Shown here one piece after another: positions 18,345 to 25,981 of a DNA stretch of 64,000 bases. Source of the DNA: Lacibacter sp. H407 (GTDB taxonomy: Bacteria > Bacteroidota > Bacteroidia > Chitinophagales > Chitinophagaceae). The DNA is taken from contig NZ_JBBKTU010000001.1 of assembly GCF_037892605.1 (NCBI RefSeq), positions 3,720,001 through 3,784,000 of the forward strand, read 5' to 3'. Position numbers and translations under genes: made by a program. Below the pieces are notes generated by a model. The model was not told the DNA's origin, did not search any database, and saw only the letters and a program-made list of their open reading frames with translations. Every line of letters begins with the position of its first letter. The first letter of the stretch is position 1.

Positions 18345-19211
18345 TTATTCACGTACAACATCTATCATAAAAGCTCTGATTTTTTCAATGATTTGATCCC
18401 CTTCTTCTTCCAAAGCAAAATGCCCTGTATCGTAAATGTTATAGTCAACATTCTTTACATCTTTTTTAAATGCTTCAGCGCCACTTTCGGGAAAGTATTC
18501 ATCATTTTTCCCCCAAACAACCAGCAATGGTGGCTGATTATCTCTAAGGTATTGTTGCCATTCCGGATATAGTTTTAAATTGCTTTGGTAGTCGTACCAC
18601 AAGTCCAAATTCACCTTATGAGCGTTCGGACGGCTCATTCTCAGGTAATCTAAATGCCAGGTATCAGGATTTACGTTTTCAGGATCTCTGGTTCCGTGGG
18701 TATACTGCCATTTTAAACCTTCCAATGTAAAAGCAGGCAATAAAGCCTTTTCGGTATGCTCATTTCTGTCAGCCCAAAAATCCTTTATCCCTTGCCAAGC
18801 CTCACCGATACCTTCCTCATAAGCATTACCGTTTTGGGTTATTATTGCAGTTACTCTTTCCGGATTTGCAGTTGCTATTCTAAATCCAACAGGGGCACCA
18901 TAATCCTGCATCATGATAGCATAAGAATGAATGCCTTTTAGTTCTAAAAATGTATTCATCGTTAACGCAATACTCTCAAATGTGTATTCGTAAGCTTCGG
19001 GTGATGGAAAGTCACTGTTTCCGAATCCAGGGTAATCGGGTGCTATTAAATGGAATTCATCTGAAAGTTGACTCAATACTTTTCTGTATTGGTGGGAAGA
19101 AGAAGGATAACCGTGCAATAATACTATTGTTGGTTGTTTTGTGTTACCAGCTTCACGATATGCAATGCTTACTCCATTTACATCTAATGTTTTGTATTTG
19201 ATTTGTTGCAT
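18345..19211 (-). CDS. alpha/beta hydrolase, haloalkane dehalogenase / epoxide hydrolase-like
   Basis: A 288-residue alpha/beta hydrolase. The oxyanion segment LLHGYP is at 31-36. The nucleophile elbow MQDYGAPVG (101-109) has Asp103 as nucleophile rather than Ser, as in haloalkane dehalogenases and epoxide hydrolases. Asp237 (GKNDEYF) and His264 (TGHFALEEE) complete the triad. It has no signal peptide, so acts in the cytoplasm. A frameshifted fragment of a close relative lies at about 20866-21070. The halide-stabilising residues cannot be assigned with confidence, so the substrate class remains open. Confidence 0.88.
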   Translation of the reverse strand: MQQIKYKTLDVNGVSIAYREAGNTKQPTIVLLHGYPSSSHQYRKVLSQLSDEFHLIAPDYPGFGNSDFPSPEAYEYTFESIALTMNTFLELKGIHSYAIMMQDYGAPVGFRIATANPERVTAIITQNGNAYEEGIGEAWQGIKDFWADRNEHTEKALLPAFTLEGLKWQYTHGTRDPENVNPDTWHLDYLRMSRPNAHKVNLDLWYDYQSNLKLYPEWQQYLRDNQPPLLVVWGKNDEYFPESGAEAFKKDVKNVDYNIYDTGHFALEEEGDQIIEKIRAFMIDVVRE

Positions 19212-19238
19212 GTTACTTTCTTTTTCAATTACTGTTTG

Positions 19239-19697
19239 CTATTCTGTATTTGAATTTTCTTGATTCATCGTATTTTCTACTCGCTTCTTCAAGCTTTCGT
19301 TCATTAATTCAAAGCCTTTCTTCGTATTGTTTTCAAGTTGTTTTTTGAATAGGCCTACCAGTATTCCTTTAAACGTTTCGCTATGATGAAAGATAGTTTT
19401 ACCCTTTCCGTTATCAATGAGTTCAAACTTATGTTCTCCGTCAAATACACCCTTCAATAATAATCTTCCTATCCAACGAAATTCGATGTTGTGTTTAAAC
19501 GCTAATACGGTTGGTTTGAATGTCATTTTCTTGCCTTGTGGCGGTACAATGCTTACGGTGATTTGACTACCAACCTTCGGTTCGCCTATGATGCTTTTAA
19601 TAAAAGGATTCCAATTGGAATAGTTTTCAAAGTCGGTTAACACTGCCCAAACTTTATCAGGTGTGGCATTGATTGTGATTTGTGTTTTTATTTCCAT
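19239..19697 (-). CDS. SRPBCC (START-like) domain protein
   Basis: A 152-residue protein of the SRPBCC/polyketide-cyclase-like superfamily. It starts ITINATPDKVWAVLTDFENY with NWNPFI, a classic opening, followed by alternating strands and a long C-terminal helix (GFELMNESLKKRVENT). Such proteins bind hydrophobic ligands in a deep cavity; most of this subgroup have no assigned ligand. It has no signal peptide. It lies 27 bp before the hydrolase in the same transcript direction. Confidence 0.88.
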   Translation of the reverse strand: MEIKTQITINATPDKVWAVLTDFENYSNWNPFIKSIIGEPKVGSQITVSIVPPQGKKMTFKPTVLAFKHNIEFRWIGRLLLKGVFDGEHKFELIDNGKGKTIFHHSETFKGILVGLFKKQLENNTKKGFELMNESLKKRVENTMNQENSNTE

Positions 19698-19907
19698 AAC
19701 AACTCGTTTTTTCTTTCATTAGTTATTAATACTAAAGGTGTGACCATCGGACTATATGGCTCCTTCGTTTTTAGGATAGGTGATGTGGCGGTTTCTTAGT
19801 ATTTGGGTTCATAGTATTCCAGACTTTGAACCTTGCACAAATTGCTCATAGCAGCACTTCAGCCTTCATATTGCCAAACCGATGATATGTGCAGAATTTA
19901 TAACTAT

Positions 19908-20810
19908 TTAGAAATTTTCTTCAATCAATTCTGTGTTTACCATTCCTCCTGCTATTCCTCCCATCGCTACTGCATAAGACACAGCCCGTAACATGCTTGT
20001 ATTGTCCCCACAAGCATATATTCCGGGAATCGTTGTTTTTTGGAAAGGGTCAATTTTAATATAGTGCTGTTCAGTGATTTCACAATTTAATTGTTGTGGA
20101 ATATTGCAATGTTGTTCAAAAGAAGGTCTGGAATACAAAGCTTTCAGATTTTGAGTTTTCCCATTTTTGAAAACAATACTTTCTAAATATCCTTTGTAAT
20201 GGTTGAAGTAGTCAATTTCAGTTTCGTTTATTTTAATATTGTGCTTTGTAAGTTTTTCAATTTGTTCATCTTTCAATGTTGATTTTCCGTTTGTAAAAAT
20301 TGTCAAATCGTTTGTCCAATTATTGATCAATTTACCTAATTCAAAAGCTAGATCTCCATTTGCAAGTATGCCTGTTTTGTTGTGACTATATTCATAACCG
20401 TGACAATAAGGACAGTGTATAACAGAAATTCCCCAACATTCAGAAAATCCATTAATATTTGGCATAATGTCTTTCACACCTGTTGCAAATACTAATTTTT
20501 TAGCTTTAAAAATATTGCCATTTTCTGTTTCTATTTCAAATCCATTTTCTGTTTTTCTTCCACTTATTGCAAGTCCGTTGAAGAACTTGATTGTTTTATA
20601 TTGTACAACTTCTTGTTTGGCAATAGTTGAAATTTCCTTCGGTGTTTTTCCGTCTTGTGTTAAAAAGTTATGCGAATGAGGTGTTTGTATGTTGCAAGGT
20701 TTTCCGCTGTCTATTATTAAGGTTTTTCTTAAAGATCTACCCAAAGCCATTCCTGCTGAAAGTCCTGCGTAGCTTCCGCCTATTATAATTACATCAAAAT
20801 CGTTTGCCAT
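19908..20810 (-). CDS. thioredoxin-reductase-like NAD(P)/FAD-dependent oxidoreductase
   Basis: A 300-residue flavoprotein related to thioredoxin reductase. The FAD-binding motif is GGSYAGLSAG at 11-20, and CPYC at 133-136 is the redox CxxC in the place used by TrxR-like enzymes. The C-terminal GIYACGDN...AVSYAVAMGGIAG is the second FAD contact. The NADPH domain is shorter and less conserved than in true TrxB, so the partner may not be thioredoxin. ATG 20810 (MANDFDVIII) was chosen over an in-frame start 33 bp upstream, because the Rossmann strand begins right after it. Confidence 0.87.
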   Translation of the reverse strand: MANDFDVIIIGGSYAGLSAGMALGRSLRKTLIIDSGKPCNIQTPHSHNFLTQDGKTPKEISTIAKQEVVQYKTIKFFNGLAISGRKTENGFEIETENGNIFKAKKLVFATGVKDIMPNINGFSECWGISVIHCPYCHGYEYSHNKTGILANGDLAFELGKLINNWTNDLTIFTNGKSTLKDEQIEKLTKHNIKINETEIDYFNHYKGYLESIVFKNGKTQNLKALYSRPSFEQHCNIPQQLNCEITEQHYIKIDPFQKTTIPGIYACGDNTSMLRAVSYAVAMGGIAGGMVNTELIEENF

Positions 20811-20865
20811 TGTATTAGATTTTCCAAATGCTTTTAAGCACATATTCTATACTGTAAGGGCTAGT

Positions 20866-21070
20866 CCGCCTTGCTTCATGATTTTTTCTGCTAACAATCG
20901 TTGCCCATTCTTTTCCAATCCAATTCTTAAAAAGCATTCCCATTGTGATTGATTATTGCGGTTATCATTTCCGGATGCTTCGTTGCGATTCTGAATCCAA
21001 TAGGGGCTCCAAAATCTTGCATCATAATTGCATAAGAAGTAATATTTTTTGGTTCTAAAAATTCGTTCAT
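20866..21070 (-). pseudogene. alpha/beta hydrolase fragment, truncated and frameshifted
   Basis: Read on the minus strand from 21070, the frame encodes MNEFLEPKNITSYAIMMQDF and then GAPIGFRIATKHPEMITAII and NHNGNA before a stop. After a shift of frame it continues IGKEWATI. This matches residues ~85-145 of the intact hydrolase at 18345-19211 (MNTFLELKGIHSYAIMMQDY...). Both ends of the gene are missing. The relatedness of a complete and a broken copy within 2 kb suggests a past duplication, or loss following acquisition of the cluster. Confidence 0.8.
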
Positions 21071-21075
21071 AGCAT

Positions 21076-22044
21076 TTAATGTTCTACTTCTATTGCTATT
21101 TTACCATAGAAATTATCATCACCGGCTTTTGTTTCCAAAAGGTTATGCGCTTTACCAATATCTGATAAAGGAAAAATTTTGGTAACAACAGGTTTTAGTT
21201 TTTTGCTTTCTACGAGTTTCGTCAGTTCATCCAGTTTATTTCTACTTTGTCTGGTAAAAACAAAATGATAGGTTGCATTTTTCCCCCAGGCTGCAACAAG
21301 ATTTTGTGGCTTCTCAATATCAACTAACGTTACTACTTGTCCTAACTGACTAAGTATTCTTCCGCTATCAGAAAGCGTGTTACCACCGATAGTATCAATG
21401 ATCACATCTACTCCTTTATTACTGGTTAAGTGATTGATCGCCTGGAAGTAGTCTTCATTTTCGTAGTCAATGACATAATCAGCCCCCAGTTCAAGAAGAA
21501 ACGGGTGATGCACTTTTCTCGCTGTTGTAAATACTGTTGCTCCCATAGCTTTAGCAATTTGAATCGTGGGTATTCCCACTCCACCTGCACCTCCGTGAAT
21601 CAATATTGTCTGGTTAATTTTAAGTTGTGCTCTTGTAACAAGCATTTCCCACGCAGTACCTGCAGCTAATGGAAGTGTTGCAGCTTCTAAGTGGGTAATA
21701 TTTTCAGGCTTTCGGCCGATGATAGATTCGTTGGCACAGTGATATTGTGCATAGCTTCCTTGTCCTTTAAAAATTTCGGGTGAATAGTAAACCTCATCAC
21801 CGACTTTAAAATTTTTAACTCCGGGGCCGGTTTCTACAATTACACCTGAGATATCATGTCCTGTAATAACAGGTAGAGTTAATTCATTTTTATAATCACC
21901 ACGACGGACCTGATAATCCAAAGGATTGACGGAAGATGCAAGAACCTTTACAAGAACTTCCTGAAATTTTGGAGTTGGAGTGCCTGTTTCTTCAATTTTG
22001 AAACTGTCAAACGACCCGAATTCATATAATACTGCAGCCTTCAT
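21076..22044 (-). CDS. zinc-independent quinone oxidoreductase-like MDR protein
   Basis: A 322-residue medium-chain dehydrogenase/reductase. The N-terminal GroES-like domain carries SSVNPLDYQVRRGDY (about 37-51) and TGHDISGVI near 61-69. The cofactor domain has GGAGGVG at 151-157, typical of NADPH-dependent quinone oxidoreductase/enoyl reductase-like members. The Cys cluster of zinc alcohol dehydrogenases is absent. It probably reduces quinones or activated alkenes in the cytoplasm. It begins 10 bp after the esterase stop on the minus strand. Confidence 0.9.
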   Translation of the reverse strand: MKAAVLYEFGSFDSFKIEETGTPTPKFQEVLVKVLASSVNPLDYQVRRGDYKNELTLPVITGHDISGVIVETGPGVKNFKVGDEVYYSPEIFKGQGSYAQYHCANESIIGRKPENITHLEAATLPLAAGTAWEMLVTRAQLKINQTILIHGGAGGVGIPTIQIAKAMGATVFTTARKVHHPFLLELGADYVIDYENEDYFQAINHLTSNKGVDVIIDTIGGNTLSDSGRILSQLGQVVTLVDIEKPQNLVAAWGKNATYHFVFTRQSRNKLDELTKLVESKKLKPVVTKIFPLSDIGKAHNLLETKAGDDNFYGKIAIEVEH

Positions 22045-22054
22045 AAAAATATAT

Positions 22055-23104
22055 TTAAGGGTTCCGGAACAAAGCTTCCCGCAATAAAGCTGAAGCCTGA
22101 CTCAACGCTTCCTGAACACCCGGAATATGTGACAAAGGATTCAACATTCCATAGTCGTGAATCATTCCTTTATATACCGTAACAGTGGTTGGTACACCTG
22201 CTTCATCCAGTTTGCGGCCATACGCAATTCCTTCATCATACAAGATGTCATTTTCGGCAACCTGAATTAATGCAGGTGGCAATCCTGTTAATTCTTCCAG
22301 CGTAGCATTAATTGGGGAAACGTATTTTTGTTTGCGGTCCTCAGGATTAGGGATATACATATCCCACATCCATTTCATTGTTGGCGTAGTGAGGAATCTG
22401 CCCTGCGCAAATTTTGTATAAGATGGGCGGCTCATGTTCGCATCAATAAGCGGCCATAACAAGAGTTGAAAAGCCAGCTTAGGTCCTTTTTTTTCTTTTG
22501 CCATTAAGGCCACTACAGTGGACATATTACCACCCACGCTGTTACCTGCAACCGCCAATCGAGAGCCATCAACTCCTATAACCTTTCCATTTTCGGCTAC
22601 CCATTTAGTAGCAGCATAAGCTTGGTTAACAGCCACAGGAAATTGAGCATCGGGAGTAGGGGTGTAATCTGGAAAGACGGCAACCGCACCGCTTTTCACT
22701 ACCAAATCCCTTACTAAACGTTTATGCGTTGGATAATCACCGAGTACCCAACCGCCACCATGGAAAAACATAAATACCGGGAGGTTGTCTTTTGCTCCTT
22801 TTGGTTTCACGATATGAATGGTTATTGTATGACCATCCTGGGTAATGGTTCTTTCTGATTCTTCAATATCACTGTAGTCGTAGGACACTGAATTTTGTGC
22901 ATTGATAAGAACCTGGCGGGCATCTTTTGGCGATAATTTTTCCAAGGGCGGACCATCTCCACTGTTTAGTGCTTTTAAAAATGCACGGGTATCTTTTGAA
23001 ATGTTCGGATCTTTTTCTCCGGGGATTGTTTGTGCCATGATCGTTGAATTTAAATTGATTAAAACGAATAGAATTGTTGTTACTGATACGCTGATCTGTT
23101 TCAT
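22055..23104 (-). CDS. secreted HSL-type alpha/beta hydrolase (esterase)
   Basis: A 349-residue esterase of the hormone-sensitive-lipase family. A signal peptide occupies about residues 1-25 (MKQISVSVTTILFVLIN..., cleavage near AQT). The oxyanion HGGG is at 115-118 and the nucleophile motif GNSVGG at 187-192 with Ser189. The catalytic Asp and His lie in the C-terminal third (AENDILYDEG and MIHDYG). ATG 23104 was chosen because the signal peptide starts there; an in-frame start further upstream would add an unlikely leader. It would hydrolyse short acyl esters in the periplasm. It is followed by the quinone oxidoreductase gene. Confidence 0.88.
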   Translation of the reverse strand: MKQISVSVTTILFVLINLNSTIMAQTIPGEKDPNISKDTRAFLKALNSGDGPPLEKLSPKDARQVLINAQNSVSYDYSDIEESERTITQDGHTITIHIVKPKGAKDNLPVFMFFHGGGWVLGDYPTHKRLVRDLVVKSGAVAVFPDYTPTPDAQFPVAVNQAYAATKWVAENGKVIGVDGSRLAVAGNSVGGNMSTVVALMAKEKKGPKLAFQLLLWPLIDANMSRPSYTKFAQGRFLTTPTMKWMWDMYIPNPEDRKQKYVSPINATLEELTGLPPALIQVAENDILYDEGIAYGRKLDEAGVPTTVTVYKGMIHDYGMLNPLSHIPGVQEALSQASALLREALFRNP

Positions 23105-23187
23105 ACTATTTTGATAATTGGTTGACAAAAAAGTTATTACTTGGTTATATTCATTTACAGGTCTCTTGTCTTCATCTTTACAGCACA

Positions 23188-23787
23188 TTATTCATTTTTA
23201 ATTTCAACAACTACTGAATGGTTTTTTTTCAGATTTCTATCCGGAATAAACCAGCATACAGAAACCAAAATGTAAATACAAACGGCTATTATTGGATTTA
23301 AAAAACTTAATCCGGTTGCTAACGCATAAAGTATAATTGAGGAAAACACTTTTAATTTGCCAGTATAGCCTGCGTATACGGAAGTAGTTATAGAGCGATT
23401 TTTCTGTAAAGCGTACACTAATATTTGCCACGCAATACTTGACATCAAAAGAACGAACCCATACAGAGCTGTTGGTAGTTTTTCAAAATGATTTTCTCCC
23501 ATATAACCTGTTGCAAATGGCAACAACGACAACCAAAACAAGAGGTGTAAATTGCACCACAAAATCTTTCCATTTACTGAGGTAGAAGCCTGTATTAAAT
23601 GGTGGTGATTGCTCCAGTATATACCAAGGTATATGAAGCTTAAAATGTATGTTGTAAAAGTTGGTGCCAGCGGTCTTAAACTCTGTAGGTCATTTCCTTC
23701 CGGCACCTTAAGTTCCAGCACCATAATTGTAATAATTATGGCAAGTACAGCATCACTAAAAGCTTCTAATCTGTTAGTTGTCATCAT
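23188..23787 (-). CDS. TMEM175 family (DUF1211) potassium channel-like protein
   Basis: A 199-residue inner-membrane protein with about six hydrophobic segments. The N-terminal RLEAFSDAVLAIIITIMVLEL region is the hallmark of the bacterial TMEM175 family (the FSD motif at 10-12). Bacterial members form tetrameric potassium-selective channels. The helix pair HHHLIQAS and the W..LHLLFWLSLLPF segment are also typical. Its 5' end overlaps the 3' end of the YjdI-like gene by about 14 bp. Confidence 0.9.
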   Translation of the reverse strand: MMTTNRLEAFSDAVLAIIITIMVLELKVPEGNDLQSLRPLAPTFTTYILSFIYLGIYWSNHHHLIQASTSVNGKILWCNLHLLFWLSLLPFATGYMGENHFEKLPTALYGFVLLMSSIAWQILVYALQKNRSITTSVYAGYTGKLKVFSSIILYALATGLSFLNPIIAVCIYILVSVCWFIPDRNLKKNHSVVVEIKNE

Positions 23788-23998
23788 TTGTTTCTGTATA
23801 ACTTAATGCCCCGGATGGGCAAGCATCAATCTGACTCTTTAAAGCTTCTACTGAAGCATTTTCTGATTTAATCCACGGTGTGGATTTTGGATCGTAAACC
23901 CTCGGTAACGTTTTTACACATACGCCTGAATGGATGCATTTTTGTGGCTTCCATATTACCGTTAAATTTTCTTTTTGATATTTTTTGATCGTTTCCAT
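23774..23998 (-). CDS. YjdI-like divergent 4Fe-4S mono-cluster protein
   Basis: A 74-residue protein with the conserved pattern Cys21-x5-Cys27 (KCIHSGVCVKTLPRVYDP) and CPSGAL at 60-65, plus the invariant PWI. This matches E. coli YjdI, a predicted single 4Fe-4S-binding protein. The electron-transfer partner is unknown. It sits directly beside a YjdJ-like acetyltransferase gene, the same pairing seen in enterobacteria, which strengthens both calls. Confidence 0.85.
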   Translation of the reverse strand: METIKKYQKENLTVIWKPQKCIHSGVCVKTLPRVYDPKSTPWIKSENASVEALKSQIDACPSGALSYTETNDDN

Positions 23999-24006
23999 TG
24001 CGATGT

Positions 24007-24291
24007 TTAATTTTTCAGGACGTCTTTAATATCTACTTCCTTCTTGAACACAGATGCCGCAAACGGACACAAGGGAATAATTTTTATATTTTTTTCCCTT
24101 GCCATTTCAACGATTTTATAGAGCATCTGTTTACCCACACCTTTCCCGTTATATGCCGGCTCAACTTCTGTGTGGTCTATGATAATCAATGCTGCTCGTG
24201 CAATAGAATAAGTCATCATCCCCGCACGCTCATTATTTTTCCTTGCCATCGCAAAGCCTTTGGAGCTTTCTTCTTTTAATAGTATTTCCAT
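24007..24291 (-). CDS. YjdJ-like GCN5-related N-acetyltransferase
   Basis: A 94-residue mini-GNAT. It shows the strand ARAALIIIDHTEVEPAYNGK followed by the acetyl-CoA-binding turn GKGVGKQML, and then IIPLCPFAASVFKK near the end, which is the family signature of YjdJ/YidJ-like proteins. The natural acceptor is not known. It lies 8 bp upstream of the YjdI-like gene in the minus-strand operon. Confidence 0.88.
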   Translation of the reverse strand: MEILLKEESSKGFAMARKNNERAGMMTYSIARAALIIIDHTEVEPAYNGKGVGKQMLYKIVEMAREKNIKIIPLCPFAASVFKKEVDIKDVLKN

Positions 24292-24303
24292 AATTATCTT
24301 TCT

Positions 24304-24579
24304 TTAAAAATTCAACAGAAAAATTACATTCCGTTCAAAGAAAACAAACAGGGGATAACATCTTCTGAAATAATCGAAATAATCTTTTCTATTTAATGGC
24401 GCCGATGTCGGCTCTTTGCCCTTGTGTTGAGAAACTAATATTCTTTTTAATAGATTTTTTTGACTTTCAAACTGTTTTCGTGTTGTGTTCACTCTAAACT
24501 TGGTTTGTGCTGTTGCAAAAATAGAATAGTAAAGTAGGGCCGATGTTGCTTGCATCAAAGCATTTACAGCGTGAATCAA
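24304..24579 (-). CDS. doubtful ORF, possibly a gene remnant
   Basis: A 91-residue frame just upstream of the YjdJ-like gene. It has no recognisable domain and its first 25 codons coincide with the 74-bp repeat also found at 30085-30158. In that second copy the equivalent frame stops after 'YYSTFVK'. I think this is a remnant or a non-coding leader rather than a functional gene. Confidence 0.2.
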   Translation of the reverse strand: MIHAVNALMQATSALLYYSIFATAQTKFRVNTTRKQFESQKNLLKRILVSQHKGKEPTSAPLNRKDYFDYFRRCYPLFVFFERNVIFLLNF

Positions 24580-24585
24580 AGATTC
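24512..24585 (-). repeat. 74-bp dispersed repeat, copy A
   Basis: On the minus strand this stretch begins GAATCTTTGAT and contains GTAAATGCTTTGATGCAAGC, shared with copy B at 30085-30158 (roughly three quarters of positions identical by eye). It lies upstream of the minus-strand YjdJ-side operon. The core TGCTTTGATGCAAGCA has TGCTT/AAGCA inverted arms around 6 bp. It may be a regulatory site or a shared gene remnant. Confidence 0.6.
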
Positions 24586-25041
24586 TTAAATAGAGTGGTT
24601 ACCCAACGGCAAGTAGTAATCAGTTGGTAACTGGTTTTAGAAATTAAATACAAAGTGAATCGAGACGAAGCAGTCTTTATGCAAAAATTAGGTGTTACCC
24701 AAGATGGCAAATGGAGACCTCTTATTACTATTTCATTGGCCTTAAAGCTCCGTATCTATGGGATATTGATGGCGGCTTTGTAGTATTGCTGGTACTATTT
24801 GCAAAACTCTATATTCACCCGCCGAATATTTTTCTATTCATAATTACTGGTAAATTCACCTATTGCTTGCTCATATCGGCATAGAAATATAAACTTCCTG
24901 CAACGCTATTTCGTTGTTGCTTTTTTTAAAATAACTTCATGTCGCTGCCATGTGAAAAATATGAGGTGCATGTATCTGATAATCATGCCTTTTGTTTGTG
25001 GCATACAAATAGCCTTATCGTCGCTTGTAAAAAGAAATTAT
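24586..25041. other. divergent intergenic stretch before the AraC regulator
   Basis: No convincing gene is present. A short frame near 24720-24880 on the plus strand encodes a hydrophobic stretch (FVVLLVLFAKLYIH) and could be a decayed membrane-protein fragment, but I cannot place it. The stretch separates the minus-strand stress cluster from the plus-strand regulator. Confidence 0.4.
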
Positions 25042-25953
25042 ATGGGAGCTCAAGCAGGTGATGTGCCGGAAGCAAAAAAAATGAAATATTCTGATACCTC
25101 TTTTCGTATCATTTCATTTCAAAGACAGTCTTTTCAGCAAATTTCACCTTTTCATCACTCCGGTGATCAGCATTTTGCAATTCTGTTTTACACCTATGAT
25201 GAAAAGGGGAACAATAACAAGACGGAAAACAATGGTCATTTGATATTTAAGTCTCCGGGACAAATTGATGCAATGATACAACAGCGAAATATTGTTAACG
25301 GCTTTTGTATTCAGTTTACAGAGATCTTTCTATTAAATAACAGGCAATTACTATCAATCATAACCGGGTTCCCTTTTTTTGAAATAAGCTTGCTTAAAAA
25401 TAGACCGCTGGTGTTAAGTGACAGAGAATCTGAAGCGGTTGAAGACCTGTATAAGAAAGTATATGAAGAGTATAATCATCAAAACAGTAATAGCATAGAA
25501 ATGGCAACTGTTTATCTTCAGGCACTTTTTTTGACAATAAAACGAGTTTATGAATCTTATTCAGATACAATAGAAGAAAATACTACAAGTAAAAGACAAC
25601 CTGGAGAAATTGTAAGAAAGTTCAAATCGTTAGTATTGCTAGACACAGTTATTGCCACTGATAAAAGCGTTGCCCGTAAGACGGTAAACGCTTATGCTTC
25701 GTTACTTTTTATTCACCCTAATTATCTAAATGCACTGGTTAAAAAAGAAACTGGTAAAACTGCAAGGGAATATATTGATGAGCAATTGTTCAACTGTGCG
25801 AAAAGACTTTTGCTGAATGAAGAATTGTTAGTGAAAGAAATTGCCTGGCAATTATCCTTCAACGAAACTGCGCACTTTACTAATTTTTTTAAGCGCCATG
25901 CCGGAATTTCACCGGGGGTATTCAGGAAACAGTATTTTGCTGCAGCGGCTTAG
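25042..25953 (+). CDS. AraC family transcriptional regulator
   Basis: About 303 residues. The N-terminal half is a cupin-like ligand/sensor domain (SFRIISFQRQSFQQISPFHH, then GHLIFKSPGQ). The C-terminal ~100 residues carry the two AraC helix-turn-helix motifs, with HPNYLNALVKKETGKTAREY and the second HTH in KEIAWQLSFNETAHFTNFFK followed by the usual GISPGVFRKQ ending. The start is uncertain: ATG 25042 and ATG 25081 are credible; an upstream in-frame ATG at 24952 would add a hydrophobic leader unlike the family. It is divergent from the minus-strand detox cluster, which is a likely target. Confidence 0.85.
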   Translation: MGAQAGDVPEAKKMKYSDTSFRIISFQRQSFQQISPFHHSGDQHFAILFYTYDEKGNNNKTENNGHLIFKSPGQIDAMIQQRNIVNGFCIQFTEIFLLNNRQLLSIITGFPFFEISLLKNRPLVLSDRESEAVEDLYKKVYEEYNHQNSNSIEMATVYLQALFLTIKRVYESYSDTIEENTTSKRQPGEIVRKFKSLVLLDTVIATDKSVARKTVNAYASLLFIHPNYLNALVKKETGKTAREYIDEQLFNCAKRLLLNEELLVKEIAWQLSFNETAHFTNFFKRHAGISPGVFRKQYFAAAA

Positions 25954-25981
25954 AATAATGTAATTTTATACAGACCTAACT

